From NCBI GenBank assembly GCA_964352905.1, contig CAYGTS010000161.1, forward strand, positions 1 to 5,340: a DNA stretch of 5,340 bases, given 5' to 3'. A program made the translations under genes and the position numbers. The DNA is from CAYGTS01 sp964352905. GTDB lineage: Bacteria > Pseudomonadota > Gammaproteobacteria > JAHCLG01. Shown piece after piece: positions 1-5,288 of the stretch (its first letter is position 1; every line of letters begins with the position of its first letter). The notes under the pieces were generated by a model that saw nothing but the letters and a program-made list of their open reading frames with translations, did not search any database and had not been told where the DNA came from.

Positions 1-52
1 TAATGTGAGATTGCCCAAATATGGCTGTTCCTCGCTACACCGGGAATTGCTG
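1..52. repeat. Arm of palindromic repeat element (arm type A), left copy
   Basis: This 52-bp stretch is the exact reverse complement of positions 878-929, with no mismatch; identity stops at 53/877. It ends inward with CCGGGAATT (40-48), the tip shared by all the better preserved arms in the window. The outer part of the element would lie to the left of the window and is not visible. Together with 878-929 it brackets the vapBC operon as a perfect inverted repeat. Whether it belongs to a complete element cannot be told from here. Confidence 0.9.
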
Positions 53-143
53 ATGTGCCAAACTTGCAAGCACGCGGCCTTACAGGTCGGATTGAGGTGG
101 AGTAGGCTTTTAAAGTGCAGTTTAATCAAAAAGTTACAGGGCA

Positions 144-172
144 TTGAAAATAGCAGTCATAACATATATACT
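144..172 (+). promoter_or_regulatory. Predicted sigma-70 promoter of vapBC
   Basis: A TTGAAA -35 hexamer (144-149) and a TATACT -10 hexamer (167-172) are separated by exactly 17 bases. Transcription would start near 179 and leave an untranslated leader of roughly 24 bases before the vapB ATG at 203. The -10 hexamer lies inside the palindrome at 165-184, so a repressor bound there should block RNA polymerase. The call rests on consensus matching by eye only. Confidence 0.6.
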
Positions 173-184
173 TTAAAGTATATA
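165..184. promoter_or_regulatory. Palindromic operator candidate for VapB/VapBC autorepression
   Basis: TATATACTTTAAAGTATATA is a perfect 20-bp palindrome. It covers the -10 hexamer and the expected transcription start, 18 bases before vapB. TA operons of the VapBC type are typically repressed by the antitoxin, more tightly by the complex, binding a palindrome at the promoter. The octamer TATATACT is also present twice as a direct repeat (165-172 and 179-186). Binding is inferred, not shown. Confidence 0.6.
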
Positions 185-202
185 CTAAAAAGGTGCTGTA
201 AC

Positions 203-433
203 ATGAAAACTGCAAAATTGTTTTTCAACGGACAAAGTCAAGCTGTGCGTTTACCCAAAGAATTTCGCTTTGATGGCAACATGGTTTTTATAAAAAAAAT
301 GGGCAGAGCCACTATTTTATTGCCTATTCAAAATAGCTGGGATTTGTTATTTGAAAGTCTTAATGATTTTTCTGATGATTTCATGCAAGAAAGAAATCAA
401 CCACCACAACAACATAGGGAAGATCTTTTTTAA
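203..433 (+). CDS. vapB: VapB/VagC-family antitoxin (AbrB/MazE-type DNA-binding)
   Basis: This is a 76-residue antitoxin that neutralises the VapC RNase encoded next to it and probably represses the operon. Residues 7-23 hold the FFNGQSQAVRLPKEFRF segment, the SQAVRLPK signature of the VagC/MvpA/VapB branch of swapped-hairpin (SpoVT-AbrB) DNA-binding antitoxins. The acidic C-terminal half, around WDLLFESL (46-53) and DDFMQERNQP (58-67), matches the part of VagC that wraps the toxin. The frame is open back to position 5, but that stretch begins in the repeat arm and has no family similarity. The ATG at 203 follows an AAAGGTG ribosome site (188-194) and gives the usual family length of about 75 residues. 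The stop codon overlaps the vapC ATG (TAATG), implying translational coupling. The gene is AT-rich compared with bamD and rluD, in keeping with acquisition as a cassette. Confidence 0.9.
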   Translation: MKTAKLFFNGQSQAVRLPKEFRFDGNMVFIKKMGRATILLPIQNSWDLLFESLNDFSDDFMQERNQPPQQHREDLF

Positions 434-858
434 TGAAGTATATGCTTGATACTAATATTTGTATTTATATCATTAAGAATAATCCAAAAAGTATTGCTGA
501 GAAATTTGCCTTACTTGATATTGGTCAAGTTTGTATCTCTTCTATCACGCTATCTGAGCTGATGTATGGCGTTGAAAAAAGTCAGCATATTAAAAAAAAT
601 AAAACCGCGTTAGAAAAATTTACTTTATTACTGGATGTCATGGCATTTGATGATAGTGCAGCAAATCATTATGGAAACATTCGTGCTTATCTTGAAAAAA
701 AAGGCACCGTCATTGGCCCACTCGATCTTATGATAGCCGCACATGCTAGATCGTTAAGTTATAAACTAGTCACTAATAATGAAAAAGAGTTTTTACGTGT
801 TCCGCAGTTAAAAATTGAAAACTGGGTTGCTGATGTTAACATTACAACATCATGCTAA
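433..858 (+). CDS. vapC: VapC/VagD-family PIN-domain endoribonuclease toxin
   Basis: This is a 141-residue single PIN domain, the toxin of the type II pair with vapB. VapC toxins are Mg-dependent RNases; the enteric MvpT/VapC branch that this protein resembles cleaves the anticodon loop of initiator tRNA, so the same target is plausible but not shown. The acidic active site appears intact: D6 in MLDTN, E42 in LSELMYG, D98 in GPLDLMIA, and the N115-N116 to E119 stretch of VTNNEKEF. The C-terminal VPQLKIENWV matches the closing strand of the family. The ATG overlaps the vapB stop by one base. The lack of frameshifts and the intact catalytic residues suggest a working toxin. No terminator with a T run follows; the repeat element begins 19 bases after the stop. 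Confidence 0.93.
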   Translation: MKYMLDTNICIYIIKNNPKSIAEKFALLDIGQVCISSITLSELMYGVEKSQHIKKNKTALEKFTLLLDVMAFDDSAANHYGNIRAYLEKKGTVIGPLDLMIAAHARSLSYKLVTNNEKEFLRVPQLKIENWVADVNITTSC

Positions 859-877
859 AAAAAAGCGTAACTTCACC

Positions 878-1048
878 CAGCAATTCCCGGTGTAGCGAGG
901 AACAGCCATATTTGGGCAATCTCACATTAAAAACACTAAAAAATGTGCTCATTTATTATGTGTAAAGCGCGTGTTTTAGTGTTTTTAATGTGACCTTGCC
1001 TCAAATCTGACCGTTCTTGAGTTATTCAACATCTCGCCGGGAATTACT
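878..1048. repeat. Palindromic repeat element, about 171 bp, with two unlike arms
   Basis: The left arm (878-941, type A) and right arm (974-1048, type B) are imperfect reverse complements. Both tips carry the same motif, AATTCCCGG at 882-890 and CCGGGAATT at 1037-1045. The inner 20 bp are perfect (922-941 against 974-993) around a 32-base loop. Between tip and inner stem the arms share blocks such as the GTTC, CAAAT and TTGCC regions but have diverged, and arm B is 11 bases longer. Arm A recurs exactly at 1-52 and arm B exactly at 5289-5340, both inverted. There is no ORF inside. The size, terminal palindromes and multiple copies suggest a MITE-like or other small dispersed palindromic element. 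I do not recognise the family. Transcribed, it would fold into a long hairpin downstream of vapC. Confidence 0.8.
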
Positions 1049-1051
1049 AAA

Positions 1052-1231
1052 CTTTACCCAGATCCCCCGCTTTCGCGAGGACTGGCGTTTGGGCTAGAAA
1101 CAGCGAAAATCTTTTATCGAAATGCTCATTTATAATTCATAAACTCCGCTATTTTTTGGAATTTTTAACGTGTCCTTGCCTCAAATCTGACTATTCTTGA
1201 GTAATCAGGCATTATGGCGGGAATCGCTAAA
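1052..1231. repeat. Degenerate tandem copy of the palindromic element
   Basis: This segment follows the 878-1048 element directly and aligns with it at an offset of about 180 bases. Positions 1171-1230 match 991-1050 without gaps at about 46 of 60 bases by eye, including CCTTGCCTCAAATCTGAC. The start CTTTACCCAG (1052-1061) matches CTTCACCCAG (871-880). GCGAGGA, TTTGGGC and ATGCTCATTTA blocks recur in the same order with small indels. The tips and palindrome have decayed, so this looks like an older copy beside a younger one. Its right end lies about 20 bases from the bamD stop codon. With the preceding element it explains nearly all of the gene-free stretch 859-1253. The exact ends are uncertain. 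Confidence 0.65.
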
Positions 1232-1253
1232 TTCATTCTGTCATTCAATCGCC

Positions 1254-2024
1254 CTACCCCCGCAACTTCGCCAACTCTGGTGAATTAGGATAGTTTAACT
1301 CTAAGACGCGCAAGGCATCGTTGGCTGGGCCATCTAACTGTAATTTACGATTAGCCACTACTATAATGCTTAAAGCTTGTTGCACGACGGGACTATTCGG
1401 GAATTTGCGCACAACTTCGCCGGCACGGTTGGAAGCTGCCACATATGCGCGTTTTAACATGTAAAATTGCGCGACTTGCAAATCATGCTGCGCGAGCATA
1501 TTGCGCAAGAAAATCATGCGCTGTCTTGCATCGGGCGCATAACGGCTGTTTGGATACAATTTAATTAATGTTGCAAAATCTTGATACGATTGTTTGATTG
1601 CACGCATATCACGCTGCGCCACATCAAAGCGAAAAACTTTCGCTAGGAAACTGCGATTTTGATTAAAGTTGGATAAACCCTTCATGTAATAAGCGTAATC
1701 AACATTGGCGGCACGCGGGTAAAGGCGAATGTAACGTTCCGCAGCAAGACCGGCCTCAGTATAATTACCATCCATATAATACGCATAAATAATATTATAT
1801 TGGCCGCTTTGATTATATTGGCCAAACGGATAATTAGCATCGAGCGCTTCAAAATTTTTCGATGCAGTTTTATAGTTGCCTTTCGCTAATGCGCTCATAC
1901 CATTGTGATATAATTGGCTGGCGCTATAACCACGGTATTGTGCTAAAGGATCAACGGTACCCTTATTGGTACAAGCCACTAACATGAGTGATAAAAAAAG
2001 AAGTAAGAATATTTGTTTAATCAT
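1254..2024 (-). CDS. bamD: Outer membrane protein assembly factor BamD (lipoprotein)
   Basis: BamD is the essential lipoprotein of the BAM complex, which inserts beta-barrel proteins into the outer membrane. It is a periplasm-facing TPR scaffold that contacts BamA. The 256-residue product begins with a hydrophobic signal (IFLLLFLSLML, 5-15) and a lipobox LVAC with Cys18 as the lipidated residue. The next residue is Thr rather than Asp, compatible with sorting to the outer membrane. TPR-type helices follow from about residue 34 to the end. Family landmarks are YPFGQY (65-70), the RDMRAIKQSYQDF block (138-150), LYPNSRYAPDARQRM (156-170) and a final LELNYPNSP. Length is close to the 245 residues of E. 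coli BamD. An in-frame ATG at 2039 would add MGSIN, but the ATG at 2024 gives a normal lipoprotein signal and follows GGGTAG, so it is preferred. It is divergent from rluD, as in E. coli. Confidence 0.93.
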   Translation of the reverse strand: MIKQIFLLLFLSLMLVACTNKGTVDPLAQYRGYSASQLYHNGMSALAKGNYKTASKNFEALDANYPFGQYNQSGQYNIIYAYYMDGNYTEAGLAAERYIRLYPRAANVDYAYYMKGLSNFNQNRSFLAKVFRFDVAQRDMRAIKQSYQDFATLIKLYPNSRYAPDARQRMIFLRNMLAQHDLQVAQFYMLKRAYVAASNRAGEVVRKFPNSPVVQQALSIIVVANRKLQLDGPANDALRVLELNYPNSPELAKLRG

Positions 2025-2057
2025 GTTTATACTACCCATTTGCGCATTCAGCCGCCA

Positions 2058-2066
2058 AGTATAACT
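2058..2066. promoter_or_regulatory. Overlapping divergent -10 elements between bamD and rluD (tentative)
   Basis: On the minus strand, positions 2063-2058 read TATACT, a good -10 hexamer placing a bamD transcript start near 2051, about 27 bases before the ATG at 2024. On the plus strand, 2060-2065 read TATAAC, one base from consensus and suitably placed for rluD. Neither has a convincing -35 hexamer at 16-18 bases. The spacer between the two genes is only about 80 bases, so both promoters must lie close together. Assignment is weak. Confidence 0.3.
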
Positions 2067-2104
2067 AAATTTAATACGAGAAGACCAGAACTTTAGAGGT
2101 ATTT

Positions 2105-3055
2105 GTGAAAGAACTCATTGAGCTGCAAGCCATAATCCCTGATACGTTACGCGGGCAACGCCTCGATAGCGTGTTAAGCCAATTATTTCCAGATTATTCA
2201 CGCGCCTGTTTGCAAAATTGGCTTAAACATGAATTTATTTTGCTGGATGGCAAACTGCAAAAGCAACGCTATAAGGTGCAAGGTGGTGAGCAGATTGCAA
2301 TCACTGCAACCTTAGAAAATCAAAATACCTGGCAACAAGCACAAGCAATTGCCCTTGAAATCATTTATGAAGATGATGCGATTTTAATCATTAATAAGCC
2401 AGTTGGTATGGTGGTTCACCCAGGTGCCGGCAATTCTTCAGGCACATTATTAAATGCGCTATTGCATTATTTACCGCAAAATCAGGCGCTCGCGCGCGCG
2501 GGAATTATTCATCGCTTAGATCAAAATACCTCTGGTTTATTGATCATTGCCAAAACCTTAATTGCACAAACCGAGCTGACCCGACAAATGCAAGCGCGTG
2601 AAATAAAGCGTGATTATTTAGCCCTGGTGAGTGGTTTACTCACCGGCAGCGGCACGATTAATCAGCCGATTGGCCGGCACCCTGTTCATCGCACACATAT
2701 GGCGGTGGTTACTAATGGTAAACATGCCGTGACACATTACAAAATTCAACAGCGTTTTGCCCACCATACGTTGTTAAAGGTATCGCTGGAAACTGGTCGC
2801 ACTCATCAAATTCGTGTTCATCTGACTTACCAAGGTTATCCAATCGTGGGTGATCCCGTTTATGGGCGTAAACACATTGCAAAAAATTTGAATGTTGAGT
2901 TACGGGATGCGCTCATGGCATTTAATCGCCAAGCCTTGCATGCTTATCAACTTACATTGCTTCATCCACTCACGCAACAAAGCATGACCTTCACGGCCGA
3001 GTTACCACAGGATATGCAACAATTATTAGATTTACTAGCTGAGGAAGTAACATGA
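2105..3055 (+). CDS. rluD: 23S rRNA pseudouridine synthase RluD
   Basis: RluD isomerises uridines 1911, 1915 and 1917 (E. coli numbering) of helix 69 in 23S rRNA to pseudouridine, a step in large-subunit maturation. The 316-residue product has an N-terminal S4 RNA-binding domain (about 17-75, starting RLDSVLSQLFPDYSR) and an RluA-type catalytic domain (about 85-310). Visible motifs are NKPVGMVVHPGAGN (97-110), the catalytic loop HRLDQNTSG (136-144) with nucleophile D139, RHPVHRTHMAV (191-201), GRTHQIRVH (231-239) and GDPVYG (249-254). The Asp number equals that of E. coli RluD (326 residues), and synteny with bamD and pgeF favours RluD over RluA or RluC. The loop reads Q-N where KD is usual. 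The start is GTG, supported by TAGAGGT (2094-2100) four bases ahead; there is no ATG start nearby. The end overlaps pgeF by ATGA. Confidence 0.94.
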   Translation: MKELIELQAIIPDTLRGQRLDSVLSQLFPDYSRACLQNWLKHEFILLDGKLQKQRYKVQGGEQIAITATLENQNTWQQAQAIALEIIYEDDAILIINKPVGMVVHPGAGNSSGTLLNALLHYLPQNQALARAGIIHRLDQNTSGLLIIAKTLIAQTELTRQMQAREIKRDYLALVSGLLTGSGTINQPIGRHPVHRTHMAVVTNGKHAVTHYKIQQRFAHHTLLKVSLETGRTHQIRVHLTYQGYPIVGDPVYGRKHIAKNLNVELRDALMAFNRQALHAYQLTLLHPLTQQSMTFTAELPQDMQQLLDLLAEEVT

Positions 3056-3768
3056 TTAAACCTAATTGGCCAGCCGCCCCAAATGTGCATGCCTTTACTA
3101 CAACGCGTGACATACCGGGTGTCTCGTTGGCGCCTTTCCAACATTTTAATCTTGCAGAACACGTGACAGATAATGCAACGCATGTAGCGCAAAACCGCGA
3201 TTATTTAGTTAAACAGTTTGGCTTGCCAGATAAACCGTGTTGGATTAACCAAGTGCATGGCAACGTTGTCGTCATGGCTAATCATGATAATACGACCGCA
3301 GATGCCTGTTACACCGACCGCAGAAACGTTGTTTGTGTGGTGCAAACTGCTGATTGTTTACCTATTCTCATCACCAATTTGCAAGGCACTGAAATTGCTG
3401 CAATTCACGGCGGTTGGCGCTCATTGGCGGCAAATATCATTGAAAATACCATTAATTGCTTTCAAACCCCGGCTGCTGAACTGTTAGCTTGGCTCGGTCC
3501 TGCGATTGGGCCCTGCCACTTTGAAGTGGGATCAGAAGTAAAAACAGCTTTTAGTCAACTCGATACTGGCTTAACCTCAGCATTTGCCGAAAAAATCAAT
3601 CAAAAATATTTGGCTAACCTCTATCAAATCGCTACTAGTTTATTGTACAATGTCGGTGTTTCTGCTGTTTATGGCGGCGAATGTTGCACCTATTGTGATG
3701 CGGATCGATTTTATTCTTATCGCCGTGATCGGGTAACGGGCAGAATGGCAAGCATTATTTGGGTGTAG
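3052..3768 (+). CDS. pgeF: Peptidoglycan editing factor PgeF (YfiH/LACC1 family)
   Basis: PgeF belongs to the DUF152/YfiH family, once called polyphenol oxidase or multicopper-laccase-like. In E. coli it helps keep L-Ser out of the first position of the peptidoglycan stem peptide, while LACC1-type relatives have purine nucleoside phosphorylase and adenosine deaminase activities. The 238-residue product carries the family's metal-site residues: H69 in NQVHG, C102 in TADCLP and H119 in AIHGGWR. Further landmarks are WLGPAIGPCHFEVG (147-160), CCTYCD (211-216) and the C-terminal SYRRDRVTGRMAS (222-234). It has no signal peptide and should be cytosolic. The ATG overlaps the rluD stop (ATGA) and has GAGGAAG (3041-3047) ahead of it, so the two are co-transcribed and coupled. 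The bamD/rluD/pgeF neighbourhood matches E. coli yfiO-rluD-yfiH. Length is typical. Confidence 0.93.
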   Translation: MIKPNWPAAPNVHAFTTTRDIPGVSLAPFQHFNLAEHVTDNATHVAQNRDYLVKQFGLPDKPCWINQVHGNVVVMANHDNTTADACYTDRRNVVCVVQTADCLPILITNLQGTEIAAIHGGWRSLAANIIENTINCFQTPAAELLAWLGPAIGPCHFEVGSEVKTAFSQLDTGLTSAFAEKINQKYLANLYQIATSLLYNVGVSAVYGGECCTYCDADRFYSYRRDRVTGRMASIIWV

Positions 3769-3853
3769 TCATTTAAGTCGCCTAGCGTAAACTACTCAAA
3801 TAAGGTAAGCTAACAATCATCTTAGATCGGTCCACAACTTAAAGGGCGCCAAC

Positions 3854-5200
3854 GTGAAAATATTCTTATCCATTTTATTCTCCTCACTCTTATTTTTAAG
3901 CAACGCCGCACTTGCAGAAGTACCTGCAGCAATGTTACAAACTGGCCAAAATTCCGTTGCTCAAATGCTTAAAAAGGTTATGCCTGCGGTCGTTAACATT
4001 TATGCCGAAGGCGATGCCAAATCAGCGAATAGTCCCTTTGCAGAAGGTGAAAATGCACCAACTCGCAACCAACACGGCAAACACTTTGTTAGCATTGGGT
4101 CGGGTGTTATTGTTGATGCGAGTCATGGGTATATTTTAACCAATGCACATGTGGTTTTTGATGCCGATAACGTAACAGTGACCTTAAACGATGGTCGTCG
4201 TTTTAAAGCCAAACCGGTTGGCATGGATACCGGTTTTGATATTGCATTATTGCAAATTAATGCCAAAAACTTAACCGCTGTGCCCTTAGGCAATTCCAGT
4301 AAATTAGAAGTCGGTGATTTTGTGACCGCAATTGGTAGCCCATTTAATTTAAAGCAAACTGTTACTTCCGGTATTGTAAGTGCGTTACACCGCAGTATTC
4401 ATATCGAAGGCAATGAAGATTTTATCCAAACCGATGCATCGATTAATGTTGGTAGCTCTGGTGGCGCGTTGGTGAATATGCAAGGCCAATTGGTTGGCAT
4501 TAACACCGCCATTTTAGCACCTGATGGTGGTAACGTGGGTATTGGTTTTGCCATTCCAATCGACTTAGTTCACCATGTCATGAATGAATTATTACAGTAC
4601 GGTAAATTACAGCGCGGCATGTTGGGTGTGTTCATTCAAAACTTAACGCCTGATTTAGCGGAAAGTTTTAAATCTCCTGTTGCACGCGGTGCCTTAGTAT
4701 CACAAGTTAATCCAGGCTCACCCGCCATGGAAGCCGGCTTACAAGATGGTGATATTATTGATAAAGTGAATGATATGCGGATTGATAATTCTTCAGAAAT
4801 GCGCAATCAAATTAGCTTAATGCGCCCAGGCAGTAAAGTCACCTTAGGCGTGATCCGCAACGGTAAACAAACTGAATTGCATGCAACCGTTGCTAATGCC
4901 AAAACCTTTAAAGCACATGAAAATGCATTAAGCCAATCATTACTCACAGGTGTAACACTGCAAAAGTTTGATCAGCAAACGCTCCATTTTGGCCATGTTG
5001 AAGGTGTGCAAGTCGGTTATGTTGATCCGAATAGCGATGCTTGGTCTGCCATGTTACGCCCAGGTGATGTGATTGTTGCAGCAAACCAACAAAATGTGAA
5101 GTCAATTCCTGCGCTTGAAAAAGTGGTGAAATCCAATGACAAACGCTTATTGTTACACGTGATGCGACAAGACGGCGCGTTCTATATTGTGATCCCATAA
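3854..5200 (+). CDS. degQ: Periplasmic serine protease/chaperone DegQ (HtrA family)
   Basis: DegQ is an oligomeric periplasmic protease and chaperone that clears misfolded envelope proteins. The 448-residue product starts with a Sec signal peptide, likely cut after ALA (19-21). The trypsin-like domain (about 35-245) holds the triad H99 (TNAHVV), D129 (GFDIALL) and S202 (GSSGGAL). The segments TSGIVSALHRS (171-181) and VGIGFAIP (228-235) are typical. Two PDZ domains follow, about 253-345 (ligand loop RGMLGVFI, 254-261) and 360-448, so it is the DegP/DegQ rather than the single-PDZ DegS type. The insert between mature N-terminus and core is short (about 52-78), lacking the long Q-rich loop of DegP, hence DegQ. 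The oxyanion motif has Ser where GNSGG is usual. Start is GTG with AAAGGG (3841-3846) seven bases ahead; 85 bases separate it from pgeF, and no clear promoter or terminator is seen there. Confidence 0.92.
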   Translation: MKIFLSILFSSLLFLSNAALAEVPAAMLQTGQNSVAQMLKKVMPAVVNIYAEGDAKSANSPFAEGENAPTRNQHGKHFVSIGSGVIVDASHGYILTNAHVVFDADNVTVTLNDGRRFKAKPVGMDTGFDIALLQINAKNLTAVPLGNSSKLEVGDFVTAIGSPFNLKQTVTSGIVSALHRSIHIEGNEDFIQTDASINVGSSGGALVNMQGQLVGINTAILAPDGGNVGIGFAIPIDLVHHVMNELLQYGKLQRGMLGVFIQNLTPDLAESFKSPVARGALVSQVNPGSPAMEAGLQDGDIIDKVNDMRIDNSSEMRNQISLMRPGSKVTLGVIRNGKQTELHATVANAKTFKAHENALSQSLLTGVTLQKFDQQTLHFGHVEGVQVGYVDPNSDAWSAMLRPGDVIVAANQQNVKSIPALEKVVKSNDKRLLLHVMRQDGAFYIVIP

Positions 5201-5215
5201 CAAATCCTACTGTGA

Positions 5216-5245
5216 TCGCAACGACGAAGATCTTCGTCGTTGCGA
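5216..5245. repeat. 30-bp perfect palindrome after degQ (hairpin, possible terminator)
   Basis: Positions 5216-5230 are the exact reverse complement of 5231-5245, centred on AGATCT, 15 bases after the degQ stop. The RNA would form a strong hairpin of about 13 pairs with a GATC loop. No T run follows on either strand, so a classical intrinsic terminator is not supported. It may block 3' exonuclease, help termination in another way, or be part of a dispersed repeat together with the motif at 5266-5278. Confidence 0.6.
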
Positions 5246-5265
5246 ATGCAGTTAAGCAATTGCAA

Positions 5266-5278
5266 GCTCCTCGCAATG
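5266..5278 (-). repeat. CATTGCGAGGAGC motif, possible dispersed-repeat fragment
   Basis: Read on the minus strand this is CATTGCGAGGAGC. I recall this core from short palindromic repeats scattered in many bacterial genomes, where it is typically followed by a GCGACGAAG-like segment. Here ACGACGAAGATC lies further along on the same strand, inside the 5216-5245 palindrome, so 5216-5280 could be one degenerate unit of such a repeat. Only one copy is visible in the window, so the assignment is tentative. Confidence 0.3.
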
Positions 5279-5288
5279 ATGGGGTAAC

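Noticed and set aside
53..160. tRNA or small RNA gene remnant
   Set aside because: No cloverleaf, TTC loop or CCA end could be made out, and nothing recognisable is present before the vapBC promoter.
5..202. Upstream extension of the vapB reading frame by 66 residues
   Set aside because: The extension starts inside the repeat arm, lacks family similarity, and the promoter, operator and ribosome site all lie between it and the ATG at 203.
878..1231. CRISPR array
   Set aside because: There are only two long diverged tandem units of about 180 bp with internal palindromes, no short regular repeats with unique spacers, and no cas genes.
2025..2039. Longer bamD start (adds MGSIN)
   Set aside because: The ATG at 2024 gives a standard lipoprotein signal, has a GGGTAG ribosome site, and leaves a sensible leader from the predicted -10; the extra five residues are not typical.
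2962..3192. Minus-strand open frame across the rluD/pgeF junction
   Set aside because: It is antisense to two well-recognised coupled genes, and its translation has no recognisable domain.
3218..3487. Plus-strand open frame inside pgeF in another frame
   Set aside because: It lies wholly inside pgeF, whose metal-site motifs are in the main frame; it has no ribosome site or family features.
3769..3853. Terminator or sigma-E promoter between pgeF and degQ
   Set aside because: No stem with a T run and no GGAACTT-type -35 was seen; only a weak five-base GTAGT/ACTAC pairing exists.
4944..5276. Minus-strand open frame over the end of degQ and the 3' spacer
   Set aside because: It is mostly antisense to the second PDZ domain of degQ and runs through the palindrome; it has no recognisable protein features.
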